Shown: positions 12,650 through 23,460 of the stretch, one piece after another
How the letters are laid out: every line of letters begins with the position of its first letter
Numbering within the stretch: the stretch's first letter is position 1
Assembly: GCF_008831285.2 (NCBI RefSeq)
Contig: NC_045138.2
Span: 10,304,571-10,368,570, forward strand
Source: Nymphaea colorata
Lineage: Eukaryota > Streptophyta > Magnoliopsida > Nymphaeales > Nymphaeaceae
Length of the DNA stretch: 64,000 bases
Direction: 5' to 3'
Position numbers and translations under genes: made by a program
The notes under the pieces: generated by a model
Seen by the model: only the letters and a program-made list of their open reading frames with translations
Told to the model about the DNA's origin: nothing
Database searches by the model: none

Positions 12650-13085
12650 AATCACTCTTTTTTATTAATTTCTATTTTTCTTTCAAATCCCTCCCTCTCT
12701 TTCTCTCTTTCTTTTATTAATCTCTCCTTTTCTCTTTTTACTCTATCTCTTTTAAAAATTTCTCTCCCTTATAAATTTCTTTCTATCCTTCTTTTTTGTT
12801 AATCTCTATCGTTTTCTTTTTCTCTCTCTTCTATTTAATCTCTCTCTCCCCGCCTCTCTTTTTTTGATTTCGCTTTTTTAAATCTCCCTCTCTTTTATTA
12901 ATTTCTTTCTCTTTTAAATCTCTCTATCTTTTTCTTTTTAATTTCTACCTTTCTCTCTTCGATCTCACTCATTCATTATTCTCTCTTGGTCATTTATTAA
13001 TCACTTTTTCTATTAATTTTTCTTTATCTTTTAATTTCTCTTTTTGTCTCTTTCTTTTAAAAATTTTCTCTTTCTCTCTCTGATA

Positions 13086-13122
<37 letters not shown>

Positions 13123-13230
13123 CAATTTCTCTCTCTTAAAACCCCCCCTCTCTCTTTCTCTTTTCTTCTTTTTAAAGATCTCTCTTTAATTCAGTCTCTC
13201 TTTTAAACATATTTCTCTCTACCTCTCCCT
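12650..13230 (+). repeat. Pyrimidine-rich low-complexity tract
   Basis: Nearly 600 bp of C/T-rich sequence on the + strand, with repeated CTCTCTTT words and a pure CT run at about 13091-13118. It lies inside the LTR-like repeat. A shorter CT-rich stretch sits at the equivalent place in the second copy (about 48420-48690). Confidence 0.8.
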
Positions 13231-14589
13231 CAAAGTGTAAATTTAAATTCTTATTTTTCTTGGCCTAAAATCTACTAAGTTCAAAGCCAAGTATTCTGTC
13301 CAAGATTGAAATTATATATGTGGCCTACAACCTGAATCCATTTTTAAAATTTTTTTCCTTAAAAAGTCTCATAATATGAATGTTTTCTAAGAAAAAAAGA
13401 TGTCCTTTAAATAAATGAAGCCTTAGATGCATGTGATTATTGAATACTCTTGGATGAATGTTTTGGTGGAAAAACATATAGAATTCATGCAATCATGCAT
13501 ATGCAAGTACTTATGGAATTCACAAATGTTCATAAGCACTCATTTAAAGGGCTTAAAAAGGAAGAGATGAAGCTCTAATTACATAGTAACCGAATTAGAC
13601 TAAAATTTTGAACCTGCCTAATATTTCAAATGGATACACTAGCCAACCAAATTAATAAAAACCAAATCTAACTTTATTTATCTTCAAAGATTTTCAAAAA
13701 GATTAAAGGTTTTTGTCAAATCATGATTTATTAACCACATGTTATTTCATCCAAAATATTGGATTGCTTTGTCACATAGATCTTACAACTTGTTTCTTTC
13801 TAAGGGATTACAAAATATTTTTTTATTTAAAAAAATTATGATTTCATCTTTTCTTCACTTTATAAAACTTTAAACTTCTAAAAGTCTTACTATGCATCAC
13901 ATCACATATAGGCCAAAGATAATGTTTAAAAAGAATATAAAAATGCACCGAGAATGAGCACAGTCATTGCTTTATTTACCCTGGTAAAGCCGTTTGGAAC
14001 GGCTCATCCTTGTACCAACAGGCGGGCCTTTTTTTTTTTTTTACTTTCAAAAACAGATTATGCATGGTGAAACCAAAATCAATTTTGCAAAAGCAAACAG
14101 ATGGAGGCCATTATGAGACCTGTCATTTTTTAGCTATGTGCAACCTCATAGCATTTTTATTTAAATATTGTCATTATTGCTGGCATTAAGCACACACCTT
14201 TTAACCTTGACCATGTCGGCATGGCATATACTACTCGGTACGTTTGGTTATATGAATGCACTTGCTTTCTTTGTATCTATAATTAATTGAGGAGGATCAA
14301 TTATATTCACCTAGGTTTACGGTTAAAGACAACCATCTTCAAATTATCTCACAAGAGTATCCCTATTATGAGAGATCTTTTCCGTGAAGGTGATTGACTA
14401 GTTCTCTGAATCATGAAATCTAGTCTTCTTCAATGAAACATTCTTTTAAAGGGGAGAGACTTTGCCTACAAAGTATCGCTCTTCATTAAACCTCAAATAA
14501 TTAACCATCTTGCAAGAGGAAAGTCTTAGGTATTGCTGTTGAATTATTGAACTGTATTGGTTCTTTGATTTGTATTTCATACTGGTGAA

Positions 14590-14910
14590 ATGTAGGAACT
14601 AGTTTCCCCGACTGATTACCACAACTTGATGCGGCTCTTATTCATTGCAAGGTTGGATGTACTTTTGCAAGTGGTAAGGAAGCGGGGTGACCACTATGAT
14701 TGTTGTCTTTCCATTGTTGGGAAAGTGGTTCTTCATGACTTCGGGAGTGTTATAATCATCTGCTTCAAGATCTTTGTCAATAAAACTTCGAATGATATTC
14801 TTGTGGACAAAGCAGTCCTTAGTGTTATGACCAAGTGCATGATGAAACTTGAAAACTTATGTTGTCATTTCTCATCATTCTTGGTGGATTTGAAACTTTA
14901 GGCAGCATGA
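14590..14910 (-). pseudogene. Ty3-like gag C-terminal remnant
   Basis: On the minus strand one frame reads FHHALGHNTKDCFVHKNI followed by about 25 more residues. This matches the FHxxxGHxTxxCxxFKxxI block that ends the gag region of many plant Ty3 elements. Flanking sequence carries stops and no further domain is clear. It lies just outside the LTR-like repeat but on the opposite strand, so it probably belongs to another element. Identification rests on this one motif. Confidence 0.45.
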
Positions 14911-16548
14911 TAGTTTCTTTGGAGATGAGGTATTCCAAAATCTTCTCATAGGGTTGGTTGAATGGGGTAAGCTTTATGCCATATATCCAATTTGGGTGTT
15001 TATTAAGTCCTGGTTTCTGATCTTTTATAGTGTGAACTTAACTCAACTACAGGGCAGGTTGGGATCGGCAAGACCAAACACTTGGTTAGGTTTGAGCTTA
15101 GTTAACATAGTATCTTAACATCATAATTCATCATGCATATATTTAGCTGTAACCAGGTTCATCATAAAATCCTAGAAAATCAGCTGTTGGGTAATTCGTG
15201 CTAAAATAATTAAATAGGGACATTAACCAGGGCTTCTAACACACACACACACACACACACACACATATGCTATCACATTACTATATATGCATAATATTCT
15301 CCACCTTAGTTCGATGCCTAACCCAGTGAACACATACATAAACTAGCATATAATACATTATCGACATTAATGTGCTTATTTCAACATTTGAAAACACATT
15401 AAATATATGATGAAACACATACATTTGATGAGTGTGTCCCCTTTAAGGTCGACCAAGTTTGAGTACTGAATTTGTCTCCCAATTCAACTGCAACGACAGC
15501 TAAAAACTAACCCAATTAACTAATGAATGGCTCCTATAACATCAAACTGGTTATAGGAAACCAGTACTTATAAACCTCTACAAGATTCTCAATCTCAGGA
15601 ACATAAGACTGCTTTTATTCCTTTAAATTTGATGATAACGGTGTAGATCCAAGTGCTGAATTTGAATGTGATATCAATTGTAATGACCCAGTCCAAAACA
15701 CACCAAATGTGTAGTCTGGCAGGTCTCAACCTGCTTTTTAGCATACAACTCTGCTTACACCATAAGAAGAAGGTTAGGAACAAGGACAACATAGTGGGGT
15801 ACTAAGATTTTTAAGCCCCCTTTATATTTTCTCAGTATTATTAATATGCGGCTATTACACAAGTAAATTAGCTAGGTGGAAGATATCAACTATTATGTCA
15901 AGCGTATTTGAGAATATTTGCAAGTTAAGCATCTTCAGGGTATATACTTGTGGGTTGTGTATTATAATATTATGATGTGCTTCCATTCATAGGATTTTCA
16001 GCTGTAAATTGAAGAGATGGGTTGGCATGGGTGAAATTGATACCTGAACAAGTTTAATTAGGTTATCGGGTTATTAAATAGAAAACATGAATACATTTTG
16101 TTTCCAAGTTATGTATGATCTTAATTATTCAATTGCTCTAAAACCATTTGATAAATATTTCAAAAAATACTAGTAAATTTGAATTAAGGAGATGGTCTAG
16201 CTGGCTACTGAACACAAAATAAGTTTTAAATTGCATTATTTTTTTGAACATAAGAAGGCCAATAGATATCCATGGTTCACGACATATCAAAGCTTGTTGA
16301 TCAGTTACGATATTTTCTCGAAAAATGGTCAGGAAGCCAATCTATTCATCAATCAACCCATGCAGCCAAACTACGTGGATTATCTATCAGTAAACTTTGT
16401 GCGCACATAATTATATGAAAGCACGTACACACACACAAACATATATATATAATGAAAATATCTTGAAAATTTGAGGTTCAGAATGAAGTATATGAGCTCA
16501 AGGGCATAACAAAAACTGCAGGAACATCATCCGCTTCGCTCTCTCTCC

Positions 16549-16550
<2 letters not shown>
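14911..16550. other. Intergenic, decayed repeats, no gene seen
   Basis: AT-rich DNA with an (AC)n run at 15239-15265. I found no open frame that looks like a real exon and no RNA gene. Confidence 0.4.
15239..15265. repeat. (AC)n microsatellite
   Basis: A 27-bp uninterrupted CA dinucleotide run. Confidence 0.9.

Positions 16551-16643
<93 letters not shown>
16551..16643. repeat. (TA)n(TG)n compound microsatellite
   Basis: About 55 bp of TA repeat passes directly into about 36 bp of TG repeat. It abuts the left end of an inverted-repeat element at 16656. Confidence 0.9.
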
Positions 16644-16645
<2 letters not shown>

Positions 16646-16655
16646 CCTTGGTCAA

Positions 16656-17000
16656 AACCAGATCACATGGGTAAGAGACAAAAACCAGACCCATTAAAAT
16701 TAATTATTATTATTATTATTTGTAAATATCAAACCTTTTAGATATGATCCTAAGAGTGATTTAGTGAAAAACATAGATTAAGTTAGTTGTTTTCTTACTT
16801 GAATAACGGCTTTTCAATAATAAACAATTGAACCGTTCTTATAACATCAAAGTTTTGATAGTACAAATATACAAAACTTAATGACTTGAAGTAAAGTATG
16901 ATTTTTATTAACACAGTATTTATAAATATATTAGAAGGTAAAACACTTTTTAACACAAATTTAAGAGGACTCATTTTTATCCCTTACCCAAATGATCTGG

Positions 17001-17002
<2 letters not shown>
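16656..17002. mobile_element. TIR element bordered by TA microsatellites
   Basis: The left end reads AACCAGATCACATGGGTAAG. The right end, reverse-complemented, reads AACCAGATCATTTGGGTAAG, so 18 of 20 bases match, and weaker similarity continues inward for about 10 more. The 347-bp body is AT-rich and has no coding frame, as expected of a MITE. Both sides are TA/TG microsatellites. A second copy of only the right end occurs at 17061-17082 after a (TA)n run, so the end plus microsatellite was duplicated in tandem. The superfamily is uncertain; insertion at TA would fit Tc1/mariner. Confidence 0.6.
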
Positions 17003-17060
<58 letters not shown>

Positions 17061-17080
17061 CCCTTACCCAAATGATCTGG

Positions 17081-17114
<34 letters not shown>
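17003..17114. repeat. Duplicated (TA)n runs with MITE-end copy
   Basis: Two TA runs (17003-17060 and 17083-17114) are separated by a second copy of the CCCTTACCCAAATGATCTGG right end of the neighbouring MITE. The unit is about 80 bp. Confidence 0.85.
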
Positions 17115-17118
<4 letters not shown>

Positions 17119-17559
17119 AAATATGAAATAATAAATCATGAAATGCAAATTAGCTTGAATTTTATGAGCTCAAAATGTTAGCATTGTTAGTTGTAAATTC
17201 TTACAAAAATCTAACGTAGGGAATGCCTTTTGATGACGTATTTGGTGAAATAAATGGGTAGGTGGTGCCGACTTTAGCGTGTTGGGTATTATTGGTAAGG
17301 AGTAGTTCCGTCGTACGGGCAGTGTGTCGAGTATGTGCATGCCCTATAAGACAACACCGTCATGAAGTTCTAGAGCCCATGTCGAGTGGACCCATTTTTT
17401 ATTTACTTCTCGGCCTGGACTCGCCATTTAATCGGCTACTCGTCGACCATGTCAGTAGATGGTTGACTGGTCTTCCCTCTACTTAAATGTTATTTACTTT
17501 TAATCTCTTAAGTTGGCCTTTAAATTATGAATAGGTTTGTTGTTTTAAAGTTCCATCTT

Positions 17560-17725
17560 CAATTGCTTGGCCTGCGGGGACATCATAGCGGAGCTGTATC
17601 CATTGACCAGGTCCCTGTAGATGTCAGCGCTTCTTATCTTAACAAGACTTGTTGAGGCCCTTCCCAATGCATCACCTTTTTGACAAGTGATTTCTCTTAC
17701 CAAAATCAGCATACCAGGTAAATGT
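17560..17725 (-). pseudogene. Possible Ty3-like integrase C-terminal remnant
   Basis: Read on the minus strand, a frame gives HWEGPQQVLLR. After a frame break it gives SADIYRDLVNG and then QAKQLK. This resembles the WEGPYxV...GxYxLxxxdG...NxxHLKK ending of plant Ty3 integrases. The match is short and interrupted, so I offer it only as the best explanation for this stretch. Confidence 0.35.
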
Positions 17726-18669
17726 CGCCTACCCAGGCTCTATCCATTTAAAAGTTAGCCACATGGTTGTACTCTTGGCAGCCAAAAACTTTAGCAATCC
17801 GTTCATCCCCAATGACATAATCGCTAATTTTCTGTATGCACGCTAGCTTTATAATGAGAGTTTTAAACTAATAACACTCCTAACACTGTTACGTTATGCA
17901 CTAGTATCAATACCATTATATGTATGACCAAAAGCTCATATTAAGCATGTGGAAAATTGCATTTTTAAAATCAACTGCAATTATCACTTTATAGTTGACA
18001 CTTTCCTTTTAAGTTGACTACTTAGGAGCGGTGGAGTTAATAATTTTTTCTCGAGGTTGCCAAACGATGCATACAATATTTGTCAAAGTTTTGACAGGGG
18101 CCATACTACTTTCAAAATGTTTGCAGTGGCCAAATAGAAAGTTTTCAAAATATAACCACCAAAATTTGGTTTTGCAGAATCATGGTTTGGTTATTTTTTG
18201 GGAGGGAGAGGGTGGGTGTTGCTGCCAGCCCCCTAGCTTCACCCGTCCTTGTTTAGCAAAATTCAGTGGTAGATAATAATGCACAATTTTTACTTATACA
18301 CACACACACACCCCACTCTGCTTCGGCCACTGATGCATCATGCTGTACAACATAAGTAGCGGGAAGGGGGCAGGAATTGATAATGCTCTAGAAAGCTTTA
18401 GAAAAGCAAGGTTACATTATTGGAGTGTTCTTTGGAGATGTCGGTAGCCAGTCGAGCCAAGTTGTGAATACATGCCTATTCCCCAGAACCACAACCAAAA
18501 CCTTGATAACTCAAAGTTTGCTCAAGTTCCTTAGTCATGTCTACCCCTCTAGAACCCATATCTTCCCATCTGGATGGACCACTAAAAGAAGAGAAAATAT
18601 GAGAAATCATCCTCTAGTGCTACTTACTTCTAATCTTAATACATATATATACGTGTGTGTGTGTGGAAA
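17726..18669. other. Intergenic, no gene seen
   Basis: AT-rich DNA with a short (CA)n run at about 18300. Open frames here have no family signature. Confidence 0.4.
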
Positions 18670-19008
18670 GTAGCTATCAGACCCTCATATTCCAGAATTT
18701 GATGAGAATCATTTGGGTCATTGATTACAAACAAGTCAGATGGTGGAAGTTGAACTGCAAATTTAGAAGCCAAACTATTTTTTTAAGAGTCTAAAATACC
18801 CTTCGAAGAAAATAAAGGGCTTCCTTTGAGGAAGCTCATTTGTTTCTCTCTCTTTCAATTCTTTTGAAGGATATTTTAAACTTTTGAAAAAACAATATGA
18901 CTTTTATATTTGCAACTTAAAATTTACCATATGATTTTCTTGGAATCAAATGCCCAGATGATTCCCATCATGTCTAGTATATGAGGGTCTGAATCATCTT
19001 ATAGCTAC
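18670..19008. mobile_element. Foldback MITE (339 bp)
   Basis: The left end GTAGCTATCAGACCCTCATA pairs with the right end, whose reverse complement reads GTAGCTATAAGATGATTCAG and then GACCCTCATAT. The inverted similarity continues inward through a GAATCATTTGGG-like block and a TTTAAAATACCCTTC-like block, so most of the element folds back on itself. It has no coding capacity. It is inserted between a (TG)n run and a (CT)n run, and I could not identify a clean target duplication. Superfamily unknown. Confidence 0.7.
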
Positions 19009-19895
19009 CTCTCTCTCTCTCTCTCTCTCCAACTAACTGACTCTATCACTCTCTTTTTATGTTGAGATTTTTTATTCTATAAATTTAGCAAAAATCTAAC
19101 AATTGAGATTAATGCATCACTTGTGTGTACATTTGGTAATACTTATATTATGAAAACAGACATATATATAAAAGCATTAATTTGAGTTTGTTTCCTTTGC
19201 CATTGATTTCACAATCAAGCTCAGTAATCTTATTAATCTAACGGTTAGTCGGGTCACTTATTAAGCTAACTTGGTTCATTTAGTAGATTTGAAACTCCTG
19301 ATTGCAGGGATGATTTAATACAAAGAAATATGCCGCTGAAACTCGGGTGCCATTATTGGGTTGTGGGCTTAATTGATAAGAGACAAACCTCTCCTCCGGG
19401 CAAGATCATGTTCCAAAGAGAAGCTGTAGGGGACCCCAATAATTTTATTGCCAAAAAATTATATTTTACAATATTAAAAATGGGGGCTTGAAGGGCTCTT
19501 TAGCTTTGCATATGGACACAGAAAGGGTCCCAGACCTTGTCACTTACTTCTTATTCACAAAAAAGTTTATGAGGGTTAGAATAGTCAGCAGGTGAACCGC
19601 TTAGATTGCAGAGGACTCCTTGCTAACAGAAATCACCATGTTCTTCGAACAAATTTCCTCCAATGGATAGCTCATTGAGTGAAGCCCTTTAGTAGCAGCT
19701 TCCAGATGATTGCCTCATAATTGATGATTACATTGAATGTGTATAGGTCCCAATTCCTATTCCAATGTTCAAAATCTCATTGATGCAAGCTATATATAAC
19801 CCTACCTTCATGCCATCTGAGAGCCCGATACAACATTTTGTCTTCCATGTTCTTCACAAAGTCATGTTACTCTAGTGCTGCTTTAAACATAGGTG
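19009..19895. other. Intergenic, no gene seen
   Basis: A (CT)n run at 19013-19028 is followed by AT-rich sequence with no recognisable coding or RNA feature. Confidence 0.4.
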
Positions 19896-19959
19896 ACAAC
19901 CAAATGAATATTGCTTGGAGTGTCATGTTGCCAATACCAACATAGTTGGATAATATGAT

Positions 19960-20345
19960 ACTGCAGCCAGTCAACAACAATCAACTTATCTCTAGGCTGC
20001 ATTCCCAAAATAAAAAGTGTTTGTGGAATGCCTTCCATGCTGCAGTTTTAACATCCAAAGAAATCTCCCTGCATTCTGCAGCACTTTTTTGCATCTTTCA
20101 AATAAGCTGGACTATCAAATGAAAAACATCCTTCCAATATTTGGATAGCAAGTCAGACTTTAATATGCTTTGGAACTTCCACAGCCTAGTAAGGGGCCCT
20201 CTTCTACAACCAAATTGCTTGACAATAAAATCCACGATGTTACGTGAAATGCAACACCTAAACAACATATGTGTCTCCTCCTTGACTACGTTGAGATAAC
20301 TATGAGATGTGTGTGAATGTTCTCATCTTTTGAGCTCTACAGTCA
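19960..20345 (-). pseudogene. Possible LINE zf-RVT-like remnant
   Basis: On the minus strand a broken frame reads EETHMLFRCCISRNIVDFIVKQ, followed by a Trp-rich region ending FLFWECS. The spacing resembles the ExxxHLFFxCxxSxxIW zinc-binding segment that follows reverse transcriptase in plant LINEs. Stops interrupt it and I see no RT core nearby, so the assignment is weak. Confidence 0.35.
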
Positions 20346-21159
20346 AATGGCAACATACATTCCAACTGGTGTATAATGTTTAGTTGGCTCTAGGAAGGCT
20401 ACGACAGGTCATGTACACCTTCTCCAGCATTCCATCAGTGCCTTAGTTCTGAGTTCTTCTTAGATGGTTTTCCTGTCAATTGTGTTATTAGGCAGTTGTC
20501 ACCAAGTTAAACAAAATCCTCCACCTATTTGTTTAAAGATGGAATTGTGAGGTTATGTTCAATTGCCTGCAAAAATCAATGGTTCCATGTTGATCCCCAT
20601 AGAGCATGTCAAAGATTGAAGAAGACTTAACAACTTTAATGAGATGATACATCTCACTAGGGGCTGAGCAAAGAAGTGGAGGGCCCTGCCATGCATCTCT
20701 TGGCTGAAAAAATGTTCTGCCATATGGGTGAGTAGCTAGGACAATAGTTAGTTGTCCATGGGTTTTTTGATCTATGTATTTTGGTTGGACGTGCTTCGAC
20801 TATAGAGGGTCTTTTTGAAGGCACACCAATGCAGCAAGAGAAGCAACATTAAACTTAGATATACGTATCAGACCTATGTCATCTTCAGGTTGAAGGTGAC
20901 ACAAGCAAGACCAGCAAAACATATGCCTATTATGCACTCCTTAAATATCATTTCATAGAAAGTTAGTGTAGGCCCATTCTACCTGATGAACTGGATTGGG
21001 TGGGAATTTAAGCACAATCCCATAATATTGAGGCATGAAGGTGAGAACATATTCAATTAAGCAGGCATGCCCAATATTAAGGATTGAAGGTGAGAACATA
21101 TTGAAAGAAGCATATCAAATTATACTATGTTCACATTAGATTGAGCTTCAAAAATAACC
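20346..21159. other. Intergenic, decayed sequence
   Basis: No protein domain could be recognised. The sequence may be the continuation of the LINE-like remnant or the upstream part of the copia remnant that follows. Confidence 0.35.
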
Positions 21160-22085
21160 ATTTTGCCGGTCCATGTGGCTGACATTATATTGACAGGAGA
21201 TGACAATGTTAACATGTTCTAAGTCAAAGAATATCTAAACAAGCAGTTTAAGATAAACGATCTCGGGAAGCTACAATACTTCATGGGCATTGAAGTTGCA
21301 CAATCAGAAATGGAGATCTTTATTTGCTAGAGAAAGTATACTTTGGATCTTTTAAAAAAAGAAACCAGTTACATGGGAACCAAGGGCTGTTGACATTCCG
21401 ATGGAAATGAACTGTAAGCTAAAAAAGAAGAAGGTGACATTTGTGGAAAATGTTCAAAGCTTTCAAATCCTTGTCAGAAAACTGATTTATCTCACTGTGA
21501 ACAGACCTGATATTACACGTGATGTGAACCTTATCAACCAATTCATGCACAAGCCTACATCCACTCATATTGAGGCAGCTCACAAAATCTTGAAATATTT
21601 AAAGGTGACCCCTAGAAAAGGAATTATAATGAGGCAAAATGACTACATTGATATCGTTAGCTATGCAGGCACAAACTGGGCAAGTGATCCAAATGATAGA
21701 CGGTCCACCTCAAGATATTGCACATTTGTAGGTGAAAATCTGGTTTCATGGAAAAGTAAAAGATAGTCAGTCATTGCTAGATCAAGCGCGAGGCAGAGTA
21801 CAAGGCTTTTGTTGAAAGATATGAAAGTTGAAATTAAAGGACCAATGAAACTCATGTATGATAATATGGCGGCAATTCATAATAGTGCCAATCCAGTTTT
21901 CTATGAATGAACTAAAGATATAGAAGTTGAATGTCATTTTGTCAAAAAAAAAGTTGAAGATGGAATTATTGAGACTCCTCATGTTAGAAGTAAAAGCCAG
22001 CTAGCTAGTTGATATATTCACAAAGTTGACAAAGGCCCTCAAAAAATTGAAGCATAACAACTTATCCAACAAGTTGGGGCAGATT
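21160..22085 (+). pseudogene. Ty1/copia RT/RNase H remnant (copia-2)
   Basis: The frame begins in the RT palm, where the catalytic YVDD position reads HVAD before IILTGDDN. It then gives INDLGKLQYFMGIEVAQ, a stop, a KYTLDLL block, and RNase H (VNRPDITRDVNLINQFM, then SYAGTNWASDPNDRRST). A long open stretch is 21401-21766. Beyond it, stops at 21764-21766 and near 21908 and further frame breaks interrupt the last RNase H part. The gag, protease and integrase are absent. A G-rich run with the sequence GAGAGGGGGGGGGG (22106-22119) lies where a polypurine tract would be. Confidence 0.9.
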
Positions 22086-22129
22086 GACATATGTATACCA
22101 AATTGAGAGGGGGGGGGGATTTTTATGCA

Positions 22130-22375
22130 ATTTTAGGTGTTGTATTCACTCCTCATGTCAGGATCTAAAGCCATTGAGAGAGGGAAGTTGAAAATTCTTT
22201 TGAAAATCTAACATTCTTAGGAAGTATTACACCCGCCTCATTCTCTCTTCCTGTCGTTGTAATGTACCATTGTCATAACAGAGCCTCAATATATAATATC
22301 GATGTATTGACGACAGATTGTAATAAGAAACTCTTCCCTTTTCTACCATGGATGTAGGTTGTGAATGCCGAACCA
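22130..22375 (+). repeat. Probable 3' LTR remnant of copia-2
   Basis: TGTTGTATTCACTCC follows the G-rich polypurine-like tract of the copia-2 remnant, where the 3' LTR should start. I cannot set the far end and no 5' partner exists in the window. Confidence 0.4.
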
Positions 22376-22429
22376 CATAATATTCTTTGTTCCTTGCTGA
22401 TTGTGTGGTTGTTTTCCCATTATCTTGTC

Positions 22430-22853
22430 ACATAAACTTGTTTCTACTTACACATTTTTGTACACATGCAATCTACAAGCGAAAATTCTTTATTCGTTTT
22501 TGAACGTTGTACTAGACTATTTTAAAATTAAAACTCATGTATTGATCCATATATAAGGACATGGCATTACCGTTCGGTGAGACACCTTGTGTCTTTTTTA
22601 TTCTTTCACAACACAATGAAGAGGTGGGGGTCTTCCACCATGAAAGAAATCCTAAAGTCTATCAAATCCGAAGTCCCATGAGACACTTTCTCCATCGATC
22701 AGTTATAAGAAATGTGCAGTGTAAACTTGTTTCTACACGTTTCTGTCCACATGCAATCTACAAACTAAAATTCTTCGTTCATTTTTGAATGTTTACTACA
22801 TTTTTAAAATTAAAGCTCATTTATTGATCCATATATAAGCACATGACATTTCA
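22430..22853 (+). repeat. Direct duplication, period about 290 bp
   Basis: Two diverged copies of a block of roughly 130 bp (22430-22566 and 22722-22853) share ACATGCAATCTACAA, AAAATTCTT, TTTTTGAA and TATTGATCCATATATAAG in the same order. The function is unknown. Confidence 0.7.
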
Positions 22854-23334
22854 TATTTCCTCATTTACATTTGTGTAAAGTACTTATACCTTTTCGTTTA
22901 CTTCATGAGTTTAATTTAGACATTGTACTTTCTTGCGGTTACTCAAGATTTTACTTACATATCCATAAATACATTGTAATTACACTACCTATATTAAACT
23001 TTAACATATTAAACCTATAAAAAATATGCCTCAAACATAGGGGTGACCAACCACTAGATATTGACTTTATCAAGGCCTTCAAATTATCTCAGGTCTACTT
23101 CTTAACCATTTGGATAGAAGTTCTGTGGGCAAGGATCTTAATATATCTTACTTGGGGTTGTTGACAGGACTTTTCTCCTGCTCTTAACTTAACTTAAATC
23201 TGGCATAAAAGGGATCAAAATTATATTGCTCTAATGGGTGAATTGTAAAATGCTTGGAGTATGCCACAAGAACTGGTAAAAAGCTTAAATCAAGGTGCCG
23301 AAACCTTAACGCGATTTACTTGGAGATGGTCTCA
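22854..23334. other. Intergenic, no gene seen
   Basis: AT-rich sequence with no recognised feature. Confidence 0.4.
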
Positions 23335-23460
23335 AGGGACGTGGTGTAGCTGGTTAAGGTAAGAACGTGTTGTGATGTGATCAAGTTCAATTTCTATGGA
23401 AACTGTCTCTTGATGAACTTAAGTGGTGAACATGATACCTATGCTGAAGGGTGTACTATT
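23335..23460 (+). mobile_element. tRNA-derived SINE-like unit
   Basis: GTGGTGTAGCTGGTTAAGG (23341-23359) matches an RNA polymerase III A box in its tRNA setting. About 25 bp further, ATCAAGTTCAATTTC (23380-23394) is a decayed B box. The spacing fits a tRNA-derived promoter, but the sequence cannot fold into a tRNA and continues into unrelated DNA, as in plant SINEs. I could not define the tail or target duplication, so the right end is approximate. Confidence 0.5.

Larger units (their letters stand above)
9561..14099 (+). repeat. Long LTR-like repeat, copy 1 of a family
   Basis: The start TGAAATGACCCTAAAATTTT and the end (AATTTTGCAAAAGCAAACA) match the ends of the well-bounded solo LTR at 45813-49401. 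Shared landmarks in the same order are AGATCCAAAT-type short repeats (about 9720-10150), a TATA box (TCTATAAATAC, about 11450), a pyrimidine-rich tract (12650-13230), a conserved stretch around GGTAACCGAATTAGA (about 13580) and a CCTGGTAAAG...GGAACGG block (about 13980). I do not see a matching 5-bp target duplication (ATTGT against GATGG). The copy may therefore be recombined, or its ends may be slightly misplaced. No protein-coding capacity is visible. Strand is taken from the TATA box orientation. Confidence 0.6.

Noticed and set aside
16898-17131. Open frames with long Ile-Tyr runs (also at 33846-34037, 35408-35692, 36624-36896, 51976-52215)
   Set aside because: They exist only because (TA)n runs contain no stops in some frames. 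They carry no protein signature.
23335-23410. A functional tRNA gene
   Set aside because: The A and B boxes are present but the arms do not pair as a tRNA and the B box is decayed. A SINE is more likely.
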